Shown piece after piece: positions 31,552-41,176 of a stretch of DNA of 64,000 bases; within the stretch, counting starts at the first letter, position 1, and the number at the start of each line of letters is the position of its first letter. The notes below the pieces were generated by a model that saw nothing but the letters and a program-made list of their open reading frames with translations, was not told where the DNA came from and searched no databases. Source of the DNA: Aggregatibacter actinomycetemcomitans DSM 8324 (GTDB lineage: Bacteria > Pseudomonadota > Gammaproteobacteria > Enterobacterales > Pasteurellaceae); assembly GCF_000372365.1 (NCBI RefSeq), contig NZ_AQUU01000009.1:1-64000 (forward strand), given 5' to 3'. The position numbers and the translations under genes were made by a program.

Positions 31552-32244
31552 TTAATCAAAAACTTCAGCAATACAAGTGACTTGACTTGAATCTAAACCA
31601 ACAATTCTGAGTGGGGCATTAAAGAATTGTTTGATTCGAGCGTTCCTCGGCAATTCGGACAAATGCATATCTTCAATTACCGTAGTGAATTTACCTGTGT
31701 AATAGCCTAAAATAGCCCGATGGCAATTTCGAGGATTTTCCACAGCAGGGACTTTGGCGGAAGGCGATCCTAAAGACAGAAAATCAATTCCTACGCCCTT
31801 TAGATTAGGAAAATTTTCAGATAAATATTTACCCGCACTTGTTGCAATGTAAGGACCTTCATTTTGGTAGCGAACCGGATCCTCTGTTCTGTACTTTTCA
31901 AATCCTGTCCTCAAAAAAGCAAAGGATACATTTTTTAATGTATCTGCATAAGGTACTAAATCTTCCTGCGTAATACCTTCTGCATCACTTTTTGGGATTT
32001 CTAACAATGCTGCTTTTTTATGGCAAAAATACTCAATTGGTAACTCATTAATGCTCAATCCGTCTTTGACAAAATGACGAGGTGCATCCATATGTGTACC
32101 GCAGTGATTAGGCAACTCCGTTATGAAGCTGCTAAATGGCGCATTATCACTCACAACATCGGTACAGCGAGTCACTTTTACCGTCGGCTCTCCCGGCCAC
32201 ACTAAATCATTAGGATCTAAAGGGTGTGATAGATATATAAACAT
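31552..32244 (-). CDS. Cyclase-family metal-dependent hydrolase (kynurenine formamidase-like)
   Basis: The protein has 230 residues. HCGTHMDAPRHF (residues 47-58) is the signature of the cyclase/kynurenine formamidase family, whose His and Asp residues hold a divalent metal. GVGIDFLSLGSPS and the C-terminal PLRIVGLDSSQVTCIAEV also fit. Members hydrolyse amides, lactones or cyclic esters. No tryptophan-degradation genes are nearby; its place in an acid-sugar operon suggests a lactone or ester substrate. It sits 17 bases after the exported hydrolase gene. Confidence 0.85.
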   Translation of the reverse strand: MFIYLSHPLDPNDLVWPGEPTVKVTRCTDVVSDNAPFSSFITELPNHCGTHMDAPRHFVKDGLSINELPIEYFCHKKAALLEIPKSDAEGITQEDLVPYADTLKNVSFAFLRTGFEKYRTEDPVRYQNEGPYIATSAGKYLSENFPNLKGVGIDFLSLGSPSAKVPAVENPRNCHRAILGYYTGKFTTVIEDMHLSELPRNARIKQFFNAPLRIVGLDSSQVTCIAEVFD

Positions 32245-32261
32245 AATGGATTCTCCTTAAT

Positions 32262-33602
32262 TTAGTGACGTTTTTGCTGCAATAGCCAACTTATTACCTC
32301 TGGACTATTGAAGACGGCTTCCCAAGTATTATGGGCATTATTTAAAATTCCGTTATCTCCTGCTCTTTCTGTACTAAATTCGGTATACCTAACATTTTTA
32401 GCATTTAATTCATTAACCAAAATCTGATAATTGATACGTGAACCTTTCACCGGAGAAATTTGATCTTCCTTGCTATGAAAAAACCACATAGGTACATTTT
32501 TAATGGGTGCTAAATTTATGCTATTGGCATTTCCATCCAACCATTCTATTGTGTGCGCTTCTCTTCCGCTGGCTAATAATGCACCAGCGAAAAAATTTGG
32601 TCGCATTAATAAAAGATTTAATACCCCCTCTGAACCACGGGATAAACCAATTAAATAGATACGTTTTTCATCAATAGCAGGATTTTGTTGTACTGTTTCA
32701 TCTATCATTTTTAATACTAAGTTAGCGCGATTTCTAGTTTGCCAATGAATACCGCCTTTTTGTCCATGATTCTTATCATCAAAAGGATCAAAAATAGTGT
32801 TATATTGCGGAGCAAGAACAAAACCGGGTTCATATTGAAGTGTTGATATAGCACCTTTATTGGAAATGATATGGGCTATATTGTCACTGCCAACCTGACC
32901 TGAACCATGTAAGAAAATAGTGAGAGGATATTTTTTATGCTCAGTTAAATGAGGACGATAGAAACGATATTTCAAAAGGTTATTTTCATTTAGCGCAACA
33001 ACCTGTTCAGAAAAATCATCAATAAATAAAGTTCTAACGTTCTTTCTTTCTGCATTTTGAATAACTTCATTTCGATCAATAGTCTTGCCATTAGAAAGTT
33101 TCACATATCCTATTTGCTTAATTTTATAAACTAATTTTTCGTCATAATATTGTGGGATTTTTGTTGACTGAACTTTTTCGATCTCAATGATATGACCTGA
33201 TTGATCTTTTGCTCTAAACTTCATAGGGTTCTTATTATCAATAATAAGTGAGTATAAATTAGCGTTAGTATCTCTATCATCGAATTCAATAATGACAAAC
33301 TTCCCTGATTTAGCCTGCGGAGTTTTCTCCGGTAAATTATTTACATATGCACGAATTATGGTTCGAGGTTGTTCTTGCCGTTCTAACAACGTAAAAACTT
33401 GGTATGTATTTCTTAAATCACTGCTTGATAAAACATAATCCTCGTACTCTAAGGCCAAACCGGTAATTTTTTGCCCTGAAGAAGTCACTTCAGCAAGTAA
33501 TATTATATTGATTGGTTTTCCTTCTTTAGGAGTATCATCTTGCGCCAAAATACCAAGATCCGTAATTAATAATAAAAATGCAATTAATATTTTTCTTAAC
33601 AT
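32262..33602 (-). CDS. Exported alpha/beta hydrolase/esterase
   Basis: The protein has 446 residues. A hydrophobic N-terminal signal (about 1-20) suggests export. Residues about 30-190 form a separate N-terminal domain of unknown type. The C-terminal part is an esterase of the feruloyl-esterase/PHB-depolymerase-like group: YPLTIFLHGSGQVGSDN (oxyanion region), IYLIGLSRGSEG with nucleophile Ser321 in G-L-S-R-G, FHSKEDQISPVKGS for the Asp, and a late AHNTWEAVF for the His. It lies 24 bases after the permease gene. A likely role is freeing an acid sugar from an ester outside the cytoplasm; the substrate is unproven. Confidence 0.8.
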   Translation of the reverse strand: MLRKILIAFLLLITDLGILAQDDTPKEGKPINIILLAEVTSSGQKITGLALEYEDYVLSSSDLRNTYQVFTLLERQEQPRTIIRAYVNNLPEKTPQAKSGKFVIIEFDDRDTNANLYSLIIDNKNPMKFRAKDQSGHIIEIEKVQSTKIPQYYDEKLVYKIKQIGYVKLSNGKTIDRNEVIQNAERKNVRTLFIDDFSEQVVALNENNLLKYRFYRPHLTEHKKYPLTIFLHGSGQVGSDNIAHIISNKGAISTLQYEPGFVLAPQYNTIFDPFDDKNHGQKGGIHWQTRNRANLVLKMIDETVQQNPAIDEKRIYLIGLSRGSEGVLNLLLMRPNFFAGALLASGREAHTIEWLDGNANSINLAPIKNVPMWFFHSKEDQISPVKGSRINYQILVNELNAKNVRYTEFSTERAGDNGILNNAHNTWEAVFNSPEVISWLLQQKRH

Positions 33603-33626
33603 AAAATGTTTCCTTACTTTTAAATG

Positions 33627-34979
33627 TTAAATAAAGAACCACATCAAACTAATAATTAAGAATGCAATACTTCCGTATATCGTGGTAAGAATAGTCCAGG
33701 TTTTTAATCCGTCAGCGACAGAGATCCCAAAGAACTTTGTCCATACCCAGAATAGGCTGTCGTTCACATGCGACAATGTCATAGAACCGGCCCCCATAGC
33801 TGCTGTAATTAATGCGATTCGCACTCCGCTATATCCGGCAGTAGTAATAATAGGCGATAGAATTGTTGCAGTAGTAATAATTGCCACTGTCGCAGAACCT
33901 TGTGCTGCGCGTAATAATGCTGCTAGCACAAAACCTAATGTAAGAACATGTAATCCGGTGCCGGATAGTACCTCAGCCAATGCCTTTCCTACACCACTTG
34001 CATCTAAAACTTTACCAAACATCCCGCCGGCACCTGTAATTAAGATAATCCCGGCAATTGGTGCCAAAGATGAGTTAAGAATTTCTTCTAACTTTTCTTT
34101 ATTCCAGCCACGACGTAAGCCTAATACATAAGAAGAAACACAAACAGCCAGCAATAAGGCGAACGGTGAGCTTCCGACCATACTAAAAATTTCACGGATT
34201 ATATGTTCTTTTGGTAAAGTTACTGCTGTGATCGTGCCCAACATAATTAATACGAGCGGAAACACAATTATGCTTAAAACCGTGCCGAATTTAGGTAATC
34301 CGGAAGCATCATGAGATAGCTGTTTTTGATATTGAATTAAATCTGCTGAAGTTGGTATATGAATAAATGTGCGATTTGTGAAAAAGGGAATAAACAATTG
34401 CCCGAGTAAATAAGCAGGTAATGCAGCGCATAAACCAATACCAAGAACAAAACCTATATCGGCATTTAATACTTGAGCACCGGCGACAACCCCCGGATGC
34501 GGTGGTAACATCACATGTACCATCAACATGGAAAGACCAATAGGTAAAGCATAAACAAGCATATTTCCGCCAAGTCTTCGTGCCACACTGAAAATGATCG
34601 GTAGTAATACGATAAAACCAACATCAACAAACACCGGAATCCCGAAAATGAATCCTGTTGCGCCTAAAGCAAAGGCGGCGTGTTTTTCACCAAATTTATC
34701 CAATAGCCAGGCAGCGAGAACATCGGCACCATTCGATTTTTCAATAATCTTTCCAAGCATAGCTCCCAATCCAACGATTAAAGCGACATTTCCCAGTGTT
34801 CCTCCCATTCCGCTTACTAAGGTTGGGATGACTTTATTCGTTGGGATGCCGGCACTTAATGCAACGGTAATACTAACAAGCCCAAGAGCAATAAAAGGAT
34901 GTACTTTCCCTTTAATCATAATGGTTAACAGTGCTGCAACGCTCGTTATGCCAATTAGAATAAGTATTTCATTAGACAT
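33627..34979 (-). CDS. GntP-family proton/acid-sugar symporter
   Basis: This inner-membrane permease, 450 residues, has about 12-14 hydrophobic segments. GMGGTLGNVALIVGLGAMLGKIIE and the repeated VALPIG/MLPPHPGVVAGAQVLNADIG region are GntP-family features. I start at MSNEILILIG (34977-34979), which has AAGGAG 6 bases upstream; the longer open frame adds 13 unlikely residues. The position just after otnI implies import of L-threonate or D-erythronate. A single uptake signal (35053) lies in the 88-base gap to otnI. Confidence 0.9.
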   Translation of the reverse strand: MSNEILILIGITSVAALLTIMIKGKVHPFIALGLVSITVALSAGIPTNKVIPTLVSGMGGTLGNVALIVGLGAMLGKIIEKSNGADVLAAWLLDKFGEKHAAFALGATGFIFGIPVFVDVGFIVLLPIIFSVARRLGGNMLVYALPIGLSMLMVHVMLPPHPGVVAGAQVLNADIGFVLGIGLCAALPAYLLGQLFIPFFTNRTFIHIPTSADLIQYQKQLSHDASGLPKFGTVLSIIVFPLVLIMLGTITAVTLPKEHIIREIFSMVGSSPFALLLAVCVSSYVLGLRRGWNKEKLEEILNSSLAPIAGIILITGAGGMFGKVLDASGVGKALAEVLSGTGLHVLTLGFVLAALLRAAQGSATVAIITTATILSPIITTAGYSGVRIALITAAMGAGSMTLSHVNDSLFWVWTKFFGISVADGLKTWTILTTIYGSIAFLIISLMWFFI

Positions 34980-35067
34980 ACAAAACTCCTTAGCTATGGA
35001 TATAAAAAGGGCGGTCAATTTTCATGACGTTTTAAAAACTCTCAAAAAAACAACCGCACTTCATCAC

Positions 35068-35844
35068 TTATTTATACTGTTCAAACCAACCTAGACCGCT
35101 TGAGGTTTCACCCCGTGGTTTGTACTCACAGCCTACGAAACCTTGGTAACCAATCTCATCTAATTTATTAAAGAGGTATTCATAATTGATTTCGCCTTCA
35201 TCCGGTTCATGACGATCCGGTACGGAAGCAATTTGTACATGCGCAAATTTGCCATTTAATTTGTCGGTCAAACGGGATAAATTGCCGTCTACATTTTGAG
35301 CATGGAAGTAATCTAATTGAACAAACACATTATCGCGTTCAACACGCTCTACAATGTCTAAGGTGTCATATTGGCTTTTTAGCAAATAGTGCGGTTTCAC
35401 TTCCGGACTTAATGCTTCAAGTAAAATATTCACACCATGCGGTTTAAATTTTTCTGATGCATAACGAATATTCTGAATAAAGATTTGTTGATATTCTGAC
35501 TTATCCGCCCCTTCCGGTACCACCGCTGCCATAATATGGACATTCGGGCAACCAAGACCTAGCGCGTATTCCAATGCCATATCAATGTGTTGATGGCTTT
35601 GTTCCTCACGCCCGGGAATAGCAGAAACACCCCATCCCCCTTTGGAAACATCGCCTGCCGGAGTATTAAATAAAACGACCTTTAAACCATGTTTATCCAG
35701 TTCTTGCCTGATGGTTTCAACACTGTAATCGTAAGGCCAGAGAAACTCGACATACTTAAAGCCGGCGTTAGCCGCCGCTTCAAAACGATCAATAAATGAC
35801 ACTTCGTTGAACATCATGGTTAAATTAGCAGCAAATTTTGGCAT
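35068..35844 (-). CDS. otnI: 2-oxo-tetronate isomerase
   Basis: OtnI, 258 residues, is a hydroxypyruvate-isomerase-like TIM barrel of the xylose-isomerase superfamily. In the known pathway it converts 2-oxo-tetronate to 3-oxo-tetronate. [53 protein letters not shown] and [10 protein letters not shown] hold the metal-binding Glu, Asp, His and Glu. The gene begins two bases after the otnC stop. Confidence 0.9.
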   Translation of the reverse strand: MPKFAANLTMMFNEVSFIDRFEAAANAGFKYVEFLWPYDYSVETIRQELDKHGLKVVLFNTPAGDVSKGGWGVSAIPGREEQSHQHIDMALEYALGLGCPNVHIMAAVVPEGADKSEYQQIFIQNIRYASEKFKPHGVNILLEALSPEVKPHYLLKSQYDTLDIVERVERDNVFVQLDYFHAQNVDGNLSRLTDKLNGKFAHVQIASVPDRHEPDEGEINYEYLFNKLDEIGYQGFVGCEYKPRGETSSGLGWFEQYK

Positions 35845-35846
35845 AA

Positions 35847-36479
35847 TTATTTCCCCCTGTTTTTCAATTCATTCACTTCGTCGTCATTGAGATAACGAAT
35901 CGGTTGCCCTTGCAATAGGAAGAACAGTTTCGCGGCTTCTTCCAATTCTTCGGTATTGTCGGCGGCATCGAGTAAATCCTTACCCGTGACCACTACGCCA
36001 TGATTTGCCAATAAAAAGGCTTTACCTGACAACGCGCGTGCCTCTAATTCTTCCGCTATGCGCGGTGAACCCGGGCGGTAATAAGGAATCACCGGCAAGC
36101 TTCCGACTCGCATTACGTAATAAGGCGTAAAGGCTTTTATGGCATTTTGTGGATCAAGGTTTTCTAAACAAGAAAGCGCAGTTAAGTAAGTAGAATGAAG
36201 GTGGACAATGGCTTTGCACTCCGGATTTTTGCGATACATGGCCAAATGAAAGACGGATTCTTTGGATGGTTTATCACCTTCTAGCAAGTTGCCCTCCATA
36301 TCTAATATGGAAAGTCGCGCTTCCTCTAAACGTCCAAGTGAAGAACCGGTAGGCGTGACTAAAATTCGATTCCCATCCAGCCGGGTGGAGAGATTCCCTG
36401 CGCCACCGACGGTGTAGCCACGCTCATAAAAAGAATGTCCAAGCCGCACCATGATTTTTTTTAATTCACCATCACTCAT
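35847..36479 (-). CDS. otnC: 3-oxo-tetronate 4-phosphate decarboxylase
   Basis: OtnC, 210 residues, is a class II aldolase/adducin-family zinc enzyme. It decarboxylates 3-oxo-tetronate 4-phosphate to dihydroxyacetone phosphate. The metal ligands appear in [15 protein letters not shown] (two His) and [17 protein letters not shown], and the catalytic Glu region is PSKESVFHL. It overlaps the otnK stop by four bases, showing tight translational coupling. Confidence 0.92.
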   Translation of the reverse strand: MSDGELKKIMVRLGHSFYERGYTVGGAGNLSTRLDGNRILVTPTGSSLGRLEEARLSILDMEGNLLEGDKPSKESVFHLAMYRKNPECKAIVHLHSTYLTALSCLENLDPQNAIKAFTPYYVMRVGSLPVIPYYRPGSPRIAEELEARALSGKAFLLANHGVVVTGKDLLDAADNTEELEEAAKLFFLLQGQPIRYLNDDEVNELKNRGK

Positions 36480-37723
36480 AACATCATTCCTTGTGCATCA
36501 GTGAAGAAGGTTTCTTTGCCGAAGTTGCCTGATTTCAATGCAAGTGCGGTCGATTCTCCCAATACTTTTAACCAAGGCACGCCCGGCGCAATTTGTTTGC
36601 CAATTTGAAAACCGGTGAAGCCAAGTTGTTGCACCACAATGCTTGAAGTTTCTCCACCCGCAGTAATAAAGTTTTCCACCTTGGCTTTTTCTTTTAGTAA
36701 CTGCGCTAAGTTTGCAAAGGCTTTCTCAATAGCATGGCTTGCCCGTTCACCACCAAATCGGCTTTGAATTTGTTTCAGTTGTTCCGGTGGCACGGTGGCA
36801 TAAACCATTGGTGCAAGCGGTTCAGAAAAATGAGGTTGCACTTGATCAAACAACGTTTCCGTATAATTAGATTCCGCAATAGCTTTTTCCACATCTAAAT
36901 AAATGGCGGTGGCTTTTTCTTTATAGGCATTCACTTGTTTATTCGTCATCACAGAACAAGAACCGGAAAGAATCACACTGCGTCCTTTTTTCGGTACAAA
37001 AGCATCTGTCGCTTTTTTGCCGCCACTTAATCTTGCTGCCATATAAGCTCCTAAACCGGAACCACCTGTGACTAATTTCAATTCACTGACGGCTTCTGCC
37101 AAAACAGCAAGTTCACTATTATCCACGGCATCCACAACAGCGTAGCGGAAACCGGCTTGCTTCAACCGGGTGAAACAAGCCTTCAGGTGCTCAGCACCTT
37201 GAATCACATCTGCATAACTCACTAAACCGGTTTTACCTTTTGCTTGCGCATCCATTAAACGTATAAGATTGGCGTCTTTCATCGGTGTAATCGGGTGATC
37301 ACGCATGCCGGATTCATTAAGCAACACATTACCGACGAATAAATAACCGTTAAAGATCGTTCTGCCATTGACAGGCAAAGCCGGCGTGATCACGGTAAAA
37401 TCATCATCAAGCGCCTCTAACAAGGCATCCGTTACAGGGCCAATATTGCCTTTTGGTGTGCTATCAAAGGTGGAACAATATTTAAAATAGAACTGAGAAC
37501 AACCGCTCTTTTGTAGCCAGTGAAGCGCCTGCAATGATTGTTCAATAGCTTCATTCACCGGGTTGGAGCGAGATTTTAAACTGATGACAATGGCATCCAC
37601 TTTTTCTGTTAATGGCGCGTTTGGCACGCCATTCATTTGTACCGTATGCAAGCCATTTTCAACTAAGAAACTGGCAATATCGCTTGCGCCGGTGAAATCA
37701 TCAGCAATTACACCTAACATCAT
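36476..37723 (-). CDS. otnK: 3-oxo-tetronate kinase (DUF1537)
   Basis: OtnK, 415 residues, is a DUF1537-family kinase that phosphorylates 3-oxo-tetronate at O4. The N-terminus is LGVIADDFTGASDIASFLVE. ITPALPVNGRTIFNGYLFVG and SGSCSVMTNKQVNAY follow, and the C-terminal nucleotide-binding part contains ITAGGETSSIVVQQLG. The start overlaps the ltnD stop (TAATG); a second ATG one codon later has better spacing to GGAG. An uptake signal lies at 36542. Confidence 0.92.
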   Translation of the reverse strand: MMLGVIADDFTGASDIASFLVENGLHTVQMNGVPNAPLTEKVDAIVISLKSRSNPVNEAIEQSLQALHWLQKSGCSQFYFKYCSTFDSTPKGNIGPVTDALLEALDDDFTVITPALPVNGRTIFNGYLFVGNVLLNESGMRDHPITPMKDANLIRLMDAQAKGKTGLVSYADVIQGAEHLKACFTRLKQAGFRYAVVDAVDNSELAVLAEAVSELKLVTGGSGLGAYMAARLSGGKKATDAFVPKKGRSVILSGSCSVMTNKQVNAYKEKATAIYLDVEKAIAESNYTETLFDQVQPHFSEPLAPMVYATVPPEQLKQIQSRFGGERASHAIEKAFANLAQLLKEKAKVENFITAGGETSSIVVQQLGFTGFQIGKQIAPGVPWLKVLGESTALALKSGNFGKETFFTDAQGMML

Positions 37724-38628
37724 TACGCTCCTTTTTTCGGTAATTCGATACCACTGAAAATTTTAATCACAGCGCTGTCATCTTCTTTGCCATAGCCTGC
37801 ATTACTCGCTTCAGTAAACATTGAGTAGGCGGTACTCGCGAGGTGAAGTGGGAAGTGCAAAGATTTCGCCGTATCGTTTACGAGACCTAAATCTTTCACA
37901 AAAATATCCACCATAGAAAGCGGAGAATAATCCCCTTCCACCACGTGTTTCATACGATTTTCAAACATCCATGAATTACCTGCTGCGTTAGTCACCACAT
38001 CGTACATCAGATTAAGTGGAATCCCTGCTTTGGCTGCAAGCGCCATCGCTTCTGCACCTGCGGCAATATGCACACCGGCAAGCAGCTGGTGGATGATTTT
38101 CACGGTTGCGCCTAAACCGATTTCTTCACCGATGTTATACACTTTACCCGCAACGGCATCTAACACCGGTTGTAATTTTTCAAAAGCCTGTGCAGAACCT
38201 GATGCCATTACCGTCATCTCACCCAATGCTGCTTTTGCCGCACCACCGGAAACCGGCGCATCTAACATAACTAACCCCAAGTCTGTTAATTTTTGTGAAA
38301 TCGCTTTCGCATCTTGGGCAGAAATGGTTGAGGAAACCATGACAGCGGTTCCTTTATTTAACTTAGCCGCTAAACCATTTTCACCAAATAGCACCGAATT
38401 GACCTGCACAGCATTTACTACAAGCAACAAAACTGCATCTAATTTATCCGCAAAATCGACCGCACTTTGACTGGTTGCGTGTGCGCCATCAGTTTTTAAT
38501 TTTTCAAGTGCTTTTGGGTTAAGATCTACACCATAGGTCGTCAATCCGGCTCTTATACAAGACTGAGCCGCCCCCATGCCCATTGCACCCAGCCCAACAA
38601 TAGCAACAGAATATGATTTGTTTGTCAT
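37723..38628 (-). CDS. ltnD: L-threonate (or D-erythronate) dehydrogenase
   Basis: The protein has 301 residues and belongs to the beta-hydroxyacid dehydrogenase family. The NAD-binding string is VAIVGLGAMGMGAAQSCIRAG, DAPVSGGAAKAALGEMTVMASG is the substrate motif, and the catalytic Lys lies in GLGATVKIIHQLLAG. It oxidises the acid sugar at C2, the first step of the pathway. LtnD and the D-erythronate enzyme are close relatives, so the substrate stereochemistry is not certain. I start at MTNKSYSVAIVG (38626-38628) with GGAGA upstream. It is the first gene of the operon. Confidence 0.9.
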   Translation of the reverse strand: MTNKSYSVAIVGLGAMGMGAAQSCIRAGLTTYGVDLNPKALEKLKTDGAHATSQSAVDFADKLDAVLLLVVNAVQVNSVLFGENGLAAKLNKGTAVMVSSTISAQDAKAISQKLTDLGLVMLDAPVSGGAAKAALGEMTVMASGSAQAFEKLQPVLDAVAGKVYNIGEEIGLGATVKIIHQLLAGVHIAAGAEAMALAAKAGIPLNLMYDVVTNAAGNSWMFENRMKHVVEGDYSPLSMVDIFVKDLGLVNDTAKSLHFPLHLASTAYSMFTEASNAGYGKEDDSAVIKIFSGIELPKKGA

Positions 38629-38698
38629 GGTATTTCTCCAAATAATAAAGTTTGTTGATCTAACGGTATCCATTCTGCCGGATCTTAAAATAAAAAAA

Positions 38699-38714
38699 CG
38701 TGAGCGGTGTCACA
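38699..38714. promoter_or_regulatory. CRP binding site in the ltnD-ygbI intergenic region
   Basis: On the minus strand it reads TGTGA-N6-TCACG, one mismatch from the TGTGA-N6-TCACA consensus, flanked by A/T runs. It is 71 bases upstream of the ltnD start and suggests catabolite control of threonate use. Confidence 0.65.
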
Positions 38715-38727
38715 AAATTTAACATTA

Positions 38728-38782
38728 TTATTTATTTTTGTTATTTTATGTGAAAAATGAATGGAATAACAACAAAATAAAC
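38728..38782. promoter_or_regulatory. Possible operator repeats for the DeoR-type regulator
   Basis: TTATTTATTTTTGTTATT (38728-38745) and AATAACAACAAAATAAAC (38765-38782) are imperfect inverted repeats sharing the core TTGTTATT. A TATAAT at 38792-38797 lies just beyond and could be the -10 of the regulator gene. The AT-richness of the region weakens the call. Confidence 0.4.
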
Positions 38783-38820
38783 AAAAAGAGATATAATGAC
38801 GAAAATTTTTTGGAGGGGTT

Positions 38821-39579
38821 ATGATTCCTGCAGAGCGACAAAAATTATTACTCAATTTAATTAACCAAAAAGGTATTGTGAGCATTTCAAAATTAATGGA
38901 ATCGCTCAATGTTTCACATATGACAATTCGTCGTGATATTCAAAAATTAGAAGAGATGGGGAAGGTTGTCTCAGTATCCGGTGGTGTGAAAATACATGAA
39001 CATTTGTCCTTTGAGCCTACACATCAGGACAAATCGTTATTATTTCATGATCAGAAAGAAAAAATCGGCGAGCAGGCGGCAAAGTTGATTCCATCTAATA
39101 CTACGATTTATTTGGATGCCGGTACGACAACGTTGGAAATTGCCTATCGTATTATTGAACGCGATGATTTATTAGTCATAACCAATGATTTCTCCATTAC
39201 ACATTTTTTAATGACCAGCGGCAAATGCCAATTAATCCATATTGGTGGTTCGGTGAATAAACTCAATCACTCTTCGGTAGGGGAACTGGCAGGGCAGTTT
39301 TTACGTCAGCTGTCGGTTGACATTGCTTTTATCTCTACCTCTTCTTGGACATTGACGGGCTTAACTACGCCGGATGAAATGAAGCTACCGGTGAAAAAAA
39401 CGATAATTGAGTCAAGCAATAAGCGGATCTTAGTCTCAGACTCTTCAAAATACGGCAAAGTTGCCACCTTCAAAATTGCAGCCTTAAGCGTTTTTAATAC
39501 GATTATTTGTGATAAGAATTTATTGCCTAATACAAAAGAAGCAATCCATGATATGGATATTGAATTGTTGCTGGTATAA
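38821..39579 (+). CDS. ygbI: DeoR-family transcriptional regulator (YgbI-like)
   Basis: The protein has 252 residues. The N-terminal helix-turn-helix is IVSISKLMESLNVSHMTIRRDI, and the C-terminal sugar-phosphate-binding domain has IYLDAGTTTLEIAY and LIHIGGSVNK. It is divergent from ltnD, as ygbI is in enterobacteria, so it is the likely repressor of the threonate operon, with a phosphorylated intermediate as a plausible inducer. A GGAGGGG ribosome site lies directly before the start. Confidence 0.88.
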   Translation: MIPAERQKLLLNLINQKGIVSISKLMESLNVSHMTIRRDIQKLEEMGKVVSVSGGVKIHEHLSFEPTHQDKSLLFHDQKEKIGEQAAKLIPSNTTIYLDAGTTTLEIAYRIIERDDLLVITNDFSITHFLMTSGKCQLIHIGGSVNKLNHSSVGELAGQFLRQLSVDIAFISTSSWTLTGLTTPDEMKLPVKKTIIESSNKRILVSDSSKYGKVATFKIAALSVFNTIICDKNLLPNTKEAIHDMDIELLLV

Positions 39580-39642
39580 CAAAATGTCGGGGCTAAGTTG
39601 GTATAGCTTACAAGTGCGGTTGTTTTTTTGAGTATTTTTTAA

Positions 39643-39993
<351 letters not shown>

Positions 39994-40019
39994 TCCATGG
40001 GAAATAATACCGATAACAC

Positions 40020-40047
40020 CGCGCCTTGTTTCGATAAGGCGCGTTTT
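40020..40047 (+). terminator. Rho-independent terminator of glnB
   Basis: CGCGCCTT (40020-40027) and AAGGCGCG (40036-40043) form a perfect 8-bp stem followed by TTTTCTTT. It is 26 bases after the glnB stop. Confidence 0.9.
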
Positions 40048-40065
40048 CTTTAAAGCACGGTTTTA

Positions 40066-40074
40066 TGCTATAAT
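40066..40074 (+). promoter_or_regulatory. Extended -10 promoter of mltG-tmk-holB-ycfH
   Basis: TGC followed by a perfect TATAAT (40069-40074) is an extended -10 element. No good -35 is visible. It lies 58 bases before mltG and just after the glnB terminator. Confidence 0.6.
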
Positions 40075-40131
40075 CCCGCCACTTTTTGGCATGATTTCCA
40101 TAGAGAATTTCATCATTTTACGATAACGCTT

Positions 40132-41175
40132 ATGAAAAAATTTTGTTTATTTCTTTTGTTCTTACTAATCTTTCTTGCCGGTGCAAGTTTTTGGGGATAC
40201 CGGCAGTTGCAACAGTTTGTGCAGCAACCGGTGAATGTGCAAAAAGACCGGCTATTCACCGTGGAACGCGGCACCACGGGTAACAAACTGGTGACTTTGC
40301 TGCAAAACGAACATCTTTTAGAAAATGCCTCACTCCTGCCTTGGGTGTTGAAAATTTATCCGGAATTTAACAAGGTGAAAGCGGGCACTTATGCCTTGGA
40401 TAACGTCAAAACTGTGGAAGATTTGCTGAAGCTTCTCAATTCCGGTAAAGAAGCGCAATTTAACGTGCAATTCATTGAAGGCAATACCTTTAAAACCTGG
40501 CGAAAACGCTTGGAAAACGCACCGCACTTAAAGCAAACCCTAAAAGATAAATCCGAGCAGGAAATTTTTCACTTATTGGCAATTCCCGATGTAGCGCAAG
40601 AGGTGTACGAATGGCTGAAAATCGAAGGCTGGTTGTATCCCGACACCTATAATTACACGCCGAATTCCACCGATTTGGAGCTTCTGCAACGTTCCGCCGA
40701 ACGCATGAAAAAAGCCCTGGATAAAGCATGGCAGGAGCGTGATAAAGATCTGCCGTTGGCGAACCCTTACGAAATGCTGATCCTCGCGTCCATCGTGGAA
40801 AAAGAAACCGGCATTGCGGCGGAACGCCCACAGGTGGCGTCGGTATTCATTAATCGGTTAAGAGCCAAAATGAAGCTGCAAACCGATCCGACCGTCATTT
40901 ACGGTATGGGCGACGATTACAACGGCAATATTCGCAAAAAAGACTTGGAAACGCCAACGCCTTATAACACCTATGTGATTGACGGCTTGCCGCCGACCCC
41001 GATTGCGATGCCGAGTGAAGAGGCGTTACAGGCGGTGGCACATCCGGCGCAAACGGCGTTTTATTATTTCGTGGCAGACGGCACGGGGGGGCACAAATTC
41101 AGTCGTAATTTAAACGAACATAACAAAGCGGTGCAGCAATATTTGCGCTGGTACCGCGAACAAAACGGAAAATAA
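40132..41175 (+). CDS. mltG: Endolytic murein transglycosylase MltG
   Basis: MltG (YceG family), 347 residues, is an inner-membrane enzyme that cuts nascent peptidoglycan strands and limits glycan length. One N-terminal membrane segment spans about residues 3-23, followed by a LysM-like domain and the YceG catalytic domain with [12 protein letters not shown] (catalytic Glu) and [20 protein letters not shown]. It heads the mltG-tmk-holB-ycfH operon, an arrangement shared with E. coli. Confidence 0.95.
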   Translation: MKKFCLFLLFLLIFLAGASFWGYRQLQQFVQQPVNVQKDRLFTVERGTTGNKLVTLLQNEHLLENASLLPWVLKIYPEFNKVKAGTYALDNVKTVEDLLKLLNSGKEAQFNVQFIEGNTFKTWRKRLENAPHLKQTLKDKSEQEIFHLLAIPDVAQEVYEWLKIEGWLYPDTYNYTPNSTDLELLQRSAERMKKALDKAWQERDKDLPLANPYEMLILASIVEKETGIAAERPQVASVFINRLRAKMKLQTDPTVIYGMGDDYNGNIRKKDLETPTPYNTYVIDGLPPTPIAMPSEEALQAVAHPAQTAFYYFVADGTGGHKFSRNLNEHNKAVQQYLRWYREQNGK

Positions 41176-41176
41176 T

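Noticed and set aside
33682-34131. A 149-codon plus-strand frame opposite the permease
   Set aside because: It is antisense to a membrane-protein gene with a clear start and Shine-Dalgarno; no independent support.
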